A DNA stretch of 6,088 nt from Nitrososphaerales archaeon (lineage in GTDB: Archaea; Thermoproteota; Nitrososphaeria; Nitrososphaerales; Nitrososphaeraceae). Under the pieces are notes generated by a model. It ran no database searches. It saw only the letters and a list, made by a program, of their open reading frames with translations, and was not told the DNA's origin. Position 1 is the first letter of the stretch, and every line of letters starts with the position of its first letter. The position numbers and the translations under genes are program-made. This document shows positions 1 to 5,566 of this stretch, piece after piece. The stretch lies in NCBI GenBank assembly GCA_029237515.1, contig JARBAV010000196.1:1-6088 (forward strand), written 5' to 3'.

Positions 1-235
1 TCAGATACCCCTCTACTACCCACAATGAATGTTACAGAATAGTTGATATCTTCAGGTTCGAGCTCTATTTTTCACCGTATTTCTTTACTGACGTCTACTA
101 CCAGAAGAAACCAGCTGAAAAATCGTGTTATTAATACTAAACAGACAAGTCTGGCTGACTTTCTCAAATAAATTCATTGTTACATTGATTCCTTCGACTT
201 AACATAATCCCACTATAGTCTAGACGATAATAATA

Positions 236-634
236 TCAATTTTCTTCCAAGTATTTCTTCCAGTTGTTAATCTCTAAATCAAATCCTTTAAGTTGTTCTT
301 GAAACTGTCCATCGGTAAGTCCGTCTGGTCTCATAAAAGTCCATGTAGTTGTAGAACCTTCCACGTTAGGAACCACTCTGACGTATACTTTCCATTCTAA
401 TCCTGCGCCCACAAATTCGTGGTCAAGTATCCCAAAATCCGAAACTGGGGTAACCTTCATCTTTCCTTTACCGGCAACAGCATGATCAAACTGCCACCAG
501 TCGCCTTCACCTTTTGTAACTGATTTTATTGCTCCTCCAATCTCCATATTCTTGACATTAGAAAAGAAATCAAATACTTGATTTGCGGGTTTATTTACGG
601 TAAGTTCCTTAACTATGACTTGTCTAGGTGCCAA
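236..634 (-). CDS. SRPBCC / START-like domain protein
   Basis: A 132-residue protein that fits a single SRPBCC (polyketide cyclase/START-like) domain with nothing added. The opening strand and helix (residues 4-25, with the typical 'NKPANQVFDFFSN' pattern) are followed by antiparallel strands rich in aromatic residues (W46, W47, W81, W98) and a long C-terminal helix (about 107-131) that closes the ligand cavity in this fold. Such proteins bind small hydrophobic ligands in the cytoplasm; the ligand cannot be read from sequence. The start is TTG at 632-634: an in-frame TAA lies directly upstream, the next in-frame Met is residue 30 (too late for the fold), and AAGGAGA sits 9 bases upstream. It lies 14 bases after the interrupted gene at 649-1062, on the same strand, so the two are probably co-transcribed. 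Fold assignment is fairly sure; function is unknown. Confidence 0.8.
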   Translation of the reverse strand: MAPRQVIVKELTVNKPANQVFDFFSNVKNMEIGGAIKSVTKGEGDWWQFDHAVAGKGKMKVTPVSDFGILDHEFVGAGLEWKVYVRVVPNVEGSTTTWTFMRPDGLTDGQFQEQLKGFDLEINNWKKYLEEN

Positions 635-643
635 TTAATACAA

Positions 644-650
644 TCTCCTT
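644..650 (-). promoter_or_regulatory. Shine-Dalgarno site of the SRPBCC gene, overlapping the upstream stop codon
   Basis: On the minus strand this reads AAGGAGA, the clearest ribosome binding site in the window, ending 9 bases before the TTG start at 634. Its first two bases belong to the TAA stop (649-651) of the upstream gene, an arrangement expected for translational coupling. It supports the TTG start. Confidence 0.75.
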
Positions 651-858
651 ATTTCCTTACCCACGACTTAAGTGAATAACCACCTAACTCATCCACTTCA
701 TATTCATTGAACCCAATTATATGATTTGGAAAGGCGAGTTTCGCGCCTGACGACACCTTAAAGAATAGTGTGCCTGGATATGTCGTAGTTCTCATTCTTG
801 TCATCCTTCCTTCTCCGCGACCCGTCGCAGTAACGATCTCAATACCATCTTTTGTCAT
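649..858 (-). CDS. C-terminal piece of the interrupted hypothetical protein (possible re-initiation)
   Basis: 69 residues from the ATG at 856-858, nine bases after the internal TAA and in the same frame. AAGGTG lies 6 bases before this ATG on the minus strand and could act as a weak ribosome binding site, so re-initiation after the TAA is possible. The piece begins 'MTKDGIEI', continues the strand pattern of the upstream piece and ends with 'SWVRK'. It is listed separately because it may or may not be translated; the parsimonious reading is one broken gene. Confidence 0.4.
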   Translation of the reverse strand: MTKDGIEIVTATGRGEGRMTRMRTTTYPGTLFFKVSSGAKLAFPNHIIGFNEYEVDELGGYSLKSWVRK

Positions 859-867
859 TATTACACC

Positions 868-1062
868 TTAGCCTCCACCACAAAAACTACCATCTCGTTT
901 TCGGATGGTCCAATAAGTCCAAGTTTCATTTACTTTGAAATTTCTTATAACTGTTCCCGATCCTGTGGCTGTGATCTCCAATTTTGGGATTTCATCTTCA
1001 ACAGATTTTACTCGCTGACCGATGATTTTTCCTTTACTTTCAAATATTATTTCTCCCAACAT
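868..1062 (-). CDS. N-terminal piece of the interrupted hypothetical protein
   Basis: 64 residues from ATG (1060-1062) to the internal TAA (868-870). A TGA stop lies immediately upstream in frame, so the start cannot be further out. The piece is mostly predicted beta strand (residues 2-15, 26-34, 38-53) and ends in 'CGGG'. This is the part that would be made if the stop is real. No strong ribosome binding site precedes it. The leader predicted from the TATA box at 1114-1124 is only about 30 bases. Confidence 0.55.
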   Translation of the reverse strand: MLGEIIFESKGKIIGQRVKSVEDEIPKLEITATGSGTVIRNFKVNETWTYWTIRKRDGSFCGGG

Positions 1063-1113
1063 TCAAACTTCATATCAAAACATACTAATCTACGATTTAT
1101 GTGATTCGCTAAC

Positions 1114-1124
1114 GGTTATATGCC
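1114..1124 (-). promoter_or_regulatory. Probable TATA box for the minus-strand operon 236-1062
   Basis: Read on the minus strand this is GGCATATAACC. It is centred about 57 bases upstream of the ATG at 1062, which predicts a transcript start near 1093 and a leader of about 30 bases. It is the best TATA-like element in that interval, but the match is by eye only. Confidence 0.4.
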
Positions 1125-1361
1125 GAAGAAAAAGGAATAATATGTAAATCATAAATTGAGAGGTCAAAGTGCTCAAGATATCGTCAATGAAATATTTTTC
1201 AACAGCAACTAACAATCATTCGTCTAAATTCTTGGGTATGTAAGTTGAACGAATCAATGCTGTCAATGAATTCTAGGCAGAGAAGAGCTAAAGGAGAAAC
1301 AGAACTCGAAGATCAGTATCGCAATGCAATCTTGCCTACTATTAATGTTATCCTATAGTAT

Positions 1362-1400
1362 GACATGGGGTCTCTAAGTATTATAGTTTTCATGGTTTAA
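1362..1400 (+). other. Copy 1 of a shared upstream motif, with an 11-codon micro-ORF
   Basis: GACATGGGGTCTCTAAGTA here matches GACATGGGTCTTCAAGTA at 3562-3579, with one inserted G and two adjacent changes. In both places the ATG opens a frame of exactly 11 codons plus stop: here MGSLSIIVFMV, there MGLQVIIILRY. The motif lies about 80 bases ahead of the dehydrogenase. No function is known to me, and the match could still be chance. Confidence 0.3.
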
Positions 1401-1420
1401 AACCTAAAACTTTTTTATCC
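1401..1420 (+). promoter_or_regulatory. BRE/TATA-like promoter of the dehydrogenase, placed for a leaderless mRNA
   Basis: A purine-rich BRE-like stretch (CCTAAAAC, 1403-1410) precedes TTTTTTATCC (1411-1420), whose centre lies about 26 bases before the ATG at 1442. In archaea that spacing puts the transcript start at or next to the start codon. A GAGGT at 1434-1438 is only 3 bases from the ATG, too close for normal Shine-Dalgarno use, which favours leaderless initiation. Confidence 0.5.
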
Positions 1421-1441
1421 TTAAAGATAAAAAGAGGTTAG

Positions 1442-2149
1442 ATGCGAAAAAAAATCGCTTTGGTTACTGGGGGTAATCGTGGTATTGGATTTGAATCTTG
1501 TCGTCAGCTTGCAAGATCAGGATTTACCGTTCTACTAACAGCCAGAGATCCTAACAATGGTAACACAGCTGTTAACAAGCTAGTTAATGACGAAGGATTG
1601 GATGTTATTTTTTACTTACTTGATGTAACAAATAAAGATCATATTAAAAACGTATCAAGACAAGTGGAACAACAGTACGGTAGTCTAAATGTGCTAGTCA
1701 ATAATGCTGCCATTCTCTACGATACATGGCAGCATGCAATAGATGTCGACTTAAAAGTTGTGAATCAAGCTATAGATACCAATGTTTATGGACCATGGAG
1801 ATTATGTCAAGCCTTTATACCTATCATGAAGAGAAACGGATTTGGCCGCATTGTAAATGTTTCTAGCCTTGGAGGTTCGTTACATTATATGCAGGAAGGT
1901 GGTACGCCTGCTTATAGTATCTCAAAAGCAGCGTTAAATGTTCTTACCCGAAGACTTGCAGCAGAGCTACAAGGAACAGGTATCCTTGTTAACTCTATTG
2001 ATCCTGGTTGGCTTGCCACAGATATGGGCGGACCAGGTGGAGGACCCGTAGAGGAAGGAGTGCGTGGTATCATATGGGCTGCAACATTGCCCGAAGATGG
2101 GCCAAGTGGTGGTTTCTTCAACGCCGATGGTAGGCCTGTGCCTTGGTAA
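1442..2149 (+). CDS. Short-chain dehydrogenase/reductase, carbonyl reductase-like, probably NADP(H)-dependent
   Basis: A 235-residue classical SDR, close to the usual 250. Visible elements in order: cofactor loop TGGNRGIG (9-16); TARD (33-36) after strand 2, where R35 together with R13 in the Gly-rich loop favours NADP(H); DVT (61-63) contacting adenine; NNAA (87-90); structural Asn N114; catalytic Ser in VSS (140-142); catalytic YSISK (158-162); and the DPGW turn (187-190). The C-terminal 'GGFFNADGRPVPW' resembles the ending of carbonyl reductase and plant SDR1-type enzymes. It should reduce a carbonyl, or oxidise the alcohol, of an unknown substrate in the cytoplasm. The ATG at 1442 gives only five residues before the first strand, as is normal. 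It stands alone: the next gene lies 364 bases away on the opposite strand. The family is certain; the substrate is not. Confidence 0.93.
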   Translation: MRKKIALVTGGNRGIGFESCRQLARSGFTVLLTARDPNNGNTAVNKLVNDEGLDVIFYLLDVTNKDHIKNVSRQVEQQYGSLNVLVNNAAILYDTWQHAIDVDLKVVNQAIDTNVYGPWRLCQAFIPIMKRNGFGRIVNVSSLGGSLHYMQEGGTPAYSISKAALNVLTRRLAAELQGTGILVNSIDPGWLATDMGGPGGGPVEEGVRGIIWAATLPEDGPSGGFFNADGRPVPW

Positions 2150-2513
2150 AGTCTGTTATAATGTCTATCTATCTTGCTGTCATGCTCTCTGTCCGTCTTA
2201 TGTATGTATGTTCCTAGATAAAGAACTTCTCATAGACAATTCTTTATTAATGAGGGACGTGAGACAACATTTTTTGGTCTATCCCAAATATTCTGGTAAA
2301 CCCTTCTCCTTCTGGCTATTTAGCAATACTTCTGACAGCAAACACCTGATATAAATTAGTTTGAGAGGGACATTTTCAATATCAAAAAATATACGAAGAG
2401 GACTTTGCTGTTGTTCTAATATTTTTCTTGTTGTTCCTACTCTTTTTTTGTTGGATTTGATTCTTGATGGGAAAAGAATGGGACATATATTGATGATCTT
2501 AAATATGGTAAGG
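2150..2513. other. 364-base convergent intergenic region, no credible gene
   Basis: This lies between the 3' ends of the dehydrogenase (plus) and the HtrA gene (minus). An open frame runs out of the dehydrogenase in another frame to 2354, but its composition (many Cys, Phe, Ser) is not protein-like. T tracts at 2270-2275 and 2409-2449 could end plus-strand transcripts. A T6 on the minus strand (2384-2389) could end the HtrA transcript. Confidence 0.6.
2409..2450 (+). terminator. T-rich terminator-like tract built on a 20-base period
   Basis: Two imperfect units begin with TGTTGTTC at 2409 and 2429, each followed by a T tract (T5 and T7), and a third TGTTG falls at 2449. Archaeal termination commonly uses T tracts without a hairpin, so this fits the end of the plus-strand dehydrogenase transcript. 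It is 260 bases past the stop codon, however, and an earlier T6 at 2270-2275 may act first. Confidence 0.4.
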
Positions 2514-3473
2514 CTAAGGATGAGCTTCTAGCTGGAAAGGAACCTCATAAATTCTACCATATCGATTAACCATAACTGTTACCCGGTCGCTAGCTTTCTT
2601 TTTCTGCCTTATATACGATGATATTTGAGAAGGACTCTGTATTCTATTTCCATCAACCTCTTCAATAATGTCTCCTCGTCTAAGTCCTGCATTTTCTGCA
2701 GGACTATATGGCTCGACGTTAACGATTAAAGCACCTTCTACAATAGGTAGTCTATAGTATCTGGCTATCTTAGGATCTATCTTTATTGTACTTATGCCTA
2801 GCCATGGTCTTGATACGTGTCCATCCTCTATCAATTCGGTTAATATCGATTTTACCATATTGATAGGAACTGCAAACCCAATTCCTTGTCCATATGGTAT
2901 TTTTGCCGTATTAATTGCAACTACTTCCCCCTTTGTGTTAATTAGTGGTCCACCTGAATTACCTGGATTTATCGCAGCATCAGTTTGAACCAACTCCAGG
3001 ATCCCATTTTCAAATGGTACATTTCTATTTAGTGAACTAATAATTCCAGCAGTCACAGTAGGCGCTCCAGTAAGCCCAAACGGGTTGCCAACTGCCATAA
3101 CTATCTGTCCAACCCTGAGCTCATCGGAGTCGCCAAGAACTGCAGGTTGAAAATTCATTTCATTGTTGCTGTAGAGTTCAATAGGCTCCGCCTTAACGAC
3201 AGCCAAATCAGTTACTTCATCCTTACCTATCGTCTTGGCATTGGCCTGTTTGGAATCACCAAAAGTTACTCTTAACCTTTCTGTATCATCTATTACATGA
3301 TTATTGGTTAGTATATGTCCCTTATTGTCAAGTATGATTCCGGATCCTACGCCTTGTACCGGAAATACTCTAAAAAGCTGATCTTGCATCAATCGAACAC
3401 TTGCTATGTTGACTACACTTTTGTTTACTTTTCCAACCGCATTAATGATAGCCTCCTCTGAAACTGGTATCAT
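2514..3473 (-). CDS. HtrA/Deg-family trypsin-like serine protease with one PDZ domain
   Basis: A 319-residue protease of the S1C (HtrA/DegP/DegQ) family. The trypsin-like domain (about 8-215) carries all three catalytic residues: H59 in TNNHV, D89 in VTDLAV and S173 in GNSGGP. 'GSGIILDNKGHILTNNH' and 'GIGFAVPINMVKSIL' are family hallmarks. A single PDZ domain follows (about 224-316, opening with WLGI), which binds C-termini of misfolded or signal substrates. The N-terminus (MIPVSEEAIINAVGKVNKSVV) has no hydrophobic segment. An in-frame TAA lies eight codons upstream with no start codon between, so no signal peptide was missed. It is therefore probably cytoplasmic, unlike the exported bacterial proteins, and likely serves in protein quality control. 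No near Shine-Dalgarno site is visible. Its promoter faces that of the ABC transporter operon. Confidence 0.93.
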   Translation of the reverse strand: MIPVSEEAIINAVGKVNKSVVNIASVRLMQDQLFRVFPVQGVGSGIILDNKGHILTNNHVIDDTERLRVTFGDSKQANAKTIGKDEVTDLAVVKAEPIELYSNNEMNFQPAVLGDSDELRVGQIVMAVGNPFGLTGAPTVTAGIISSLNRNVPFENGILELVQTDAAINPGNSGGPLINTKGEVVAINTAKIPYGQGIGFAVPINMVKSILTELIEDGHVSRPWLGISTIKIDPKIARYYRLPIVEGALIVNVEPYSPAENAGLRRGDIIEEVDGNRIQSPSQISSYIRQKKKASDRVTVMVNRYGRIYEVPFQLEAHP

Positions 3474-3511
3474 TGTGTTGTGAAGATCGCTTCCTTATTC
3501 TCCATATTGGT

Positions 3512-3524
3512 TATACGATATATA
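3512..3524 (-). promoter_or_regulatory. TATA element for the HtrA gene, left arm of an inverted repeat
   Basis: The minus strand reads TATATATCGTATA, centred about 45 bases before the HtrA ATG at 3473. That predicts a transcript start near 3493 and a leader of about 20 bases. It is the only strong TATA-like element ahead of the gene. Confidence 0.55.
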
Positions 3525-3540
3525 GCAGCTTGCCTATTTA

Positions 3541-3553
3541 TATATATCGTATA
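3541..3553 (+). promoter_or_regulatory. TATA element for a plus-strand transcript towards the ABC operon
   Basis: TATATATCGTATA is preceded by TATTTA. A start about 25 bases downstream would fall near 3565-3572, at the second copy of the shared micro-ORF motif (ATG at 3565). A transcript from here would carry a leader of about 130 bases before the ATPase gene. Confidence 0.5.
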
Positions 3554-3561
3554 TACAATAC

Positions 3562-3600
3562 GACATGGGTCTTCAAGTAATAATCATTCTTAGATACTAG
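3562..3600 (+). other. Copy 2 of the shared upstream motif, with an 11-codon micro-ORF
   Basis: GACATGGGTCTTCAAGTA matches the motif at 1362-1380. The ATG at 3565 opens MGLQVIIILRY followed by TAG. It sits about 24 bases after the start of the TATA element at 3541, so it could be read as a leaderless micro-ORF. Its role, if any, is unknown. Confidence 0.3.
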
Positions 3601-3650
3601 GGTAGAGAATATAGGCCTAGGATATACTAATAACAGAGTAGGAAATACAA

Positions 3651-3660
3651 GAGATATATG
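3651..3660 (+). promoter_or_regulatory. Possible second TATA box close to the ATPase gene
   Basis: GAGATATATG lies about 42 bases before the TTG start at 3698, predicting a transcript start near 3682 and a leader of about 16 bases. It is an alternative to the stronger element at 3541-3553, and the two cannot be separated by eye. Confidence 0.3.
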
Positions 3661-3697
3661 TCGAGAGTACGAAGTTTCATTCGGTTTAGATCAGACA

Positions 3698-4729
3698 TTG
3701 ATAACCATTAAGAACCTCTACAAAAAGTATGATAACGTAACTGTTCTTAATGATATTAATATCAAAGTATTTGATAATGAGGTATTTGGGCTCCTAGGAC
3801 CTAATGGGGCTGGCAAGACCACGCTAATACATATTCTTGCCACTTTGATCAAACCAACCGCTGGTACAGCAACAGTGAATGGATATGACATCATCAAGAA
3901 TCCCTCTGAGGTCAGATCGAGTATTGGCATTGTATTCCAAGCTCCCAGTAGCGACGATATGCTTTCTGGCTACGAAAACTTGAAGTTACATTCACTTTTA
4001 TACGCAGTTCCAAAAGAACTTCGGGAAAAAAGAATATCTGAAGTATTAGAGCTGGTAGGTCTTACCAACAGAAAGGACGACCAAGTCAAAAAATATTCTG
4101 GGGGTATGCGTAGACGATTGGAAATAGCCAGAGGTTTACTGCACAAACCAACTGTAATCTTTTTGGATGAACCAACGCTCGGGCTTGATCCCAGTAGCAG
4201 GGAAGTGATGTGGAAATATATTAATAGACTAGTAAAGGATGAAAAAATTACACTTATACTTACGACGCATTACATGGAAGAAGCAGATTTTCTTTGTGAT
4301 AGAATTGGTATCATAGACAAAGGGATGATAATTGCTCTTGATTCACCGACCCAATTGAAAGAAGGACTCGGAGGAGAGGTAATAGAAATGGAGTTAGCAA
4401 AAAAAAAATACGTTGACAAAGAAAATATCGACCGTCTTTTAAAGCAGTGCAACTTTGTACGTAAAGTCGACCTAGATACAAAAAAAGGAAGTCTTCTCAT
4501 TTATGTAGATGACGCAAGCCACAATCTACCTGCCATTCTGAAAATACTAAATAATACCAATAGTACTGAGGTGGAATCGGTAGAACTTAGAAGCCCTACT
4601 CTTAACGATGTTTTTCTTAAATTTGCACAGAGACACATTACCAGGAAACAGGGACATGATGATGAGGATGATGATAATGATTCTGAAGGGGGGTTTATGG
4701 AAAGATATGCTCAATATGGAAACAAATAA
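3698..4729 (+). CDS. ABC-2 type exporter ATPase subunit (DrrA-like)
   Basis: A 343-residue ATP-binding subunit that powers the permease encoded next. Visible in order: Walker A GPNGAGKT (34-41), Q-loop Q81, signature YSGGMRRRL (133-141), Walker B VIFLDEP (153-159) with catalytic E158, D-loop LGLDP (161-165) and the switch H191 in TTHYMEEAD. A C-terminal regulatory domain of the DUF4162 type (about 225-312) ends in 'SPTLNDVFLKFAQ', as in daunorubicin-resistance-type ATPases. After it comes an unusual acidic tail (H320-E330, mostly Asp) encoded by GAT repeats. The start is TTG: the frame is open upstream to 3584 but contains no other start codon, and the protein begins where family members begin. 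No clear ribosome binding site precedes it. The cargo cannot be told; drugs, lipids or polysaccharide are all possible for this family. Confidence 0.95.
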   Translation: MITIKNLYKKYDNVTVLNDINIKVFDNEVFGLLGPNGAGKTTLIHILATLIKPTAGTATVNGYDIIKNPSEVRSSIGIVFQAPSSDDMLSGYENLKLHSLLYAVPKELREKRISEVLELVGLTNRKDDQVKKYSGGMRRRLEIARGLLHKPTVIFLDEPTLGLDPSSREVMWKYINRLVKDEKITLILTTHYMEEADFLCDRIGIIDKGMIIALDSPTQLKEGLGGEVIEMELAKKKYVDKENIDRLLKQCNFVRKVDLDTKKGSLLIYVDDASHNLPAILKILNNTNSTEVESVELRSPTLNDVFLKFAQRHITRKQGHDDEDDDNDSEGGFMERYAQYGNK

Positions 4730-5522
4730 CAAATGGATAGAACTAGAGTTAGTTAAGCTATACGCTATTTGGCTTAGAGAATTCAAAGTCTTTTTAAGAG
4801 AAAAAAGTAGGCTTATCGCATCTACATTTACCCCTTTATTATGGTTATTTGTTATTGGAGAAGGGTTCGGAGCGACAACCGACCTTTTTGGGACAGCGCG
4901 ATTTGCAGCCGATACTAACATAGGATATCAACAGTTCATTTTTCCTGGCATTATATGTATGTCAGTTATATTTACTTCAGTATTCTTTGGTTCCTACATA
5001 ATCTGGGATAGAAAGTTTGATTTCCTCAAAAGTGTGATGGTAGCTCCAGTTAGTAGAACTACGATTTTCCTGGGAAAGGCTTTTGGAGGCATGACTACTT
5101 CATTGATACAAGCGGCCATATTGCTAATAGTTGGATTTGTGATCGGAATTCACTATACTCCATTATCCATGGTTTTTATTGTTATCATAATCCTTCTACT
5201 TTCATTCACCCTCACATCGCTTGGTCTTACTCTTGGGAGTCATATGGAAAGTTTGGAGGGCTTTCAGCTGATCGTAAGCTTTGTTGTATTTCCCCTTTTT
5301 TTTCTAAGTGGAGCTCTTTTTCCACTAGACAATCTTCCAACTTGGCTTTCTATTTTAACTACCCTCGATCCAGTCACTTATGCAGTAGGCGCATTGAGAG
5401 AAGTAATGCTGGGAATAACAGGAATAAACTCATTTGCTATGAACATCGGTGTCTTGCTGCTCTCCGCAGTATCTTTAGGAACTGTTGGAGTGCTATCGTT
5501 TAGACGAATGAGAGCTGTCTAG
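4716..5522 (+). CDS. ABC-2 type exporter permease subunit (DrrB-like)
   Basis: A 268-residue membrane protein with six predicted helices at about 33-50, 74-96, 125-146, 150-174, 183-202 and 240-262. The ABC-2 hallmarks are present: an amphipathic N-terminal 'YAIWLREFKVFLREKSR', the 'WDRKFDFLKSVMVAPVSR' coupling region (97-114), 'FFLSGALFPLDNLPTWL' (195-211) and 'LDPVTYAVGALRE' (217-229). It forms the transport path with the preceding ATPase. The frame is open from an ATG at 4608, but that would overlap the ATPase by about 120 bases and add an unlikely Met-rich leader. I chose ATG 4716, with GGAAAG 11 bases upstream and a 14-base overlap with the ATPase; ATG 4707 is nearly as good. The overlap points to coupled translation and a fixed subunit ratio. 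Confidence 0.92.
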   Translation: METNNKWIELELVKLYAIWLREFKVFLREKSRLIASTFTPLLWLFVIGEGFGATTDLFGTARFAADTNIGYQQFIFPGIICMSVIFTSVFFGSYIIWDRKFDFLKSVMVAPVSRTTIFLGKAFGGMTTSLIQAAILLIVGFVIGIHYTPLSMVFIVIIILLLSFTLTSLGLTLGSHMESLEGFQLIVSFVVFPLFFLSGALFPLDNLPTWLSILTTLDPVTYAVGALREVMLGITGINSFAMNIGVLLLSAVSLGTVGVLSFRRMRAV

Positions 5523-5531
5523 TTAACTAGA
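5518..5531. repeat. 14-base palindrome over the permease stop codon
   Basis: TCTAGTTAACTAGA is self-complementary and contains the TAG stop (5520-5522). Its core AGTTAACT occurs again at 5633-5640 in the same intergenic region. In AT-rich DNA of this length one such palindrome could arise by chance. Confidence 0.4.
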
Positions 5532-5553
5532 ATTTTGTGTGTGCGCATACAGA

Positions 5554-5566
5554 TTTTTTCTCTTCT
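5554..5566 (+). terminator. T-tract terminator of the ABC operon
   Basis: TTTTTTCTCTTCT begins about 31 bases after the permease stop, without a convincing hairpin ahead of it, as is usual for archaeal T-tract termination. The next gene is convergent, which fits a transcript end here. Confidence 0.5.

Larger units (their letters stand above)
649..1062 (-). pseudogene. Small thaumarchaeal-type conserved hypothetical gene interrupted by one in-frame TAA
   Basis: Read from the ATG at 1060-1062 to the TAA at 649-651, this is a single frame of 136 sense codons broken only by TAA at 868-870; there is no frameshift. Across the break the translation is '...GSFCGGG*GVIMTKDG...'. Both sides look like one small, glycine-rich beta-strand protein: 'GEIIFESKGKIIGQRV' near the start, 'TATGRGEGR' in the middle and 'NEYEVDELGGYS' near the end. 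From memory of similar thaumarchaeal hypothetical proteins, the position of the stop holds Gln in a 'GEGQGV' segment, so one C-to-T change (CAA to TAA) would explain it. That comparison is recollection, not a search result. The alternatives are a sequencing error or a gene now expressed as two pieces. Function unknown; it leads the operon that contains the SRPBCC gene. Confidence 0.7.
1063..1441. other. 379-base divergent intergenic region
   Basis: This separates the minus-strand operon from the plus-strand dehydrogenase. It holds the probable TATA box for the left operon (1114-1124), a doubtful 33-codon open frame (1257-1358, plus strand), a short motif with an 11-codon frame (1362-1400) that recurs at 3562-3600, and the dehydrogenase promoter (1401-1420). 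I see no tRNA-like fold and no long repeat. Confidence 0.6.
3512..3553. repeat. Perfect 13-base inverted repeat spanning the divergent promoters
   Basis: TATACGATATATA (3512-3524) is the exact reverse complement of TATATATCGTATA (3541-3553), with a 16-base spacer. The match stops at both ends. Each arm is also the TATA element of one of the two divergent transcripts. It could bind one symmetric regulator, or simply reflect two copies of a good core promoter. Confidence 0.7.

Noticed and set aside
3..134. Plus-strand frame open from the left edge to TAA 132-134 (43 codons, Tyr/Phe rich), possibly the end of a gene outside the window
   Set aside because: This length is expected by chance, the residues show no recognisable motif, and the composition is odd. 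Not enough to call a partial gene. The rest of 1-235 shows nothing convincing.
868..870. Pyrrolysine or selenocysteine recoding at the internal stop
   Set aside because: The codon is TAA, which neither system uses (TAG and TGA respectively).
1912..2121. Minus-strand frame inside the dehydrogenase
   Set aside because: Antisense shadow of a well-supported SDR, Pro-rich from reversed Gly codons.
2064..2354. Plus-strand 96-residue frame overlapping the dehydrogenase end
   Set aside because: The first third is a shadow of the dehydrogenase in another frame. The rest is Cys/Phe/Ser-rich, with no start signal of its own and no domain-like pattern.
3512..3553. Inverted repeat as the end of a mobile element
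   Set aside because: The arms are 16 bases apart, coincide with TATA elements, and there is no transposase or target duplication nearby.
3658..3711. 17-codon upstream frame (ATG 3658) overlapping the ATPase start
   Set aside because: No ribosome binding site and composition unlike a leader peptide. Short frames of this size are common by chance.
4608..4715. Upstream ATG 4608 as the permease start
   Set aside because: It would overlap the ATPase by about 120 bases and add an atypical Met-rich leader. The family N-terminus fits ATG 4716 (or 4707).
4547..4921. Minus-strand 124-residue frame across the ATPase/permease junction
   Set aside because: Both underlying plus-strand genes are certain. 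Its Ile run is the antisense of the GAT repeat.
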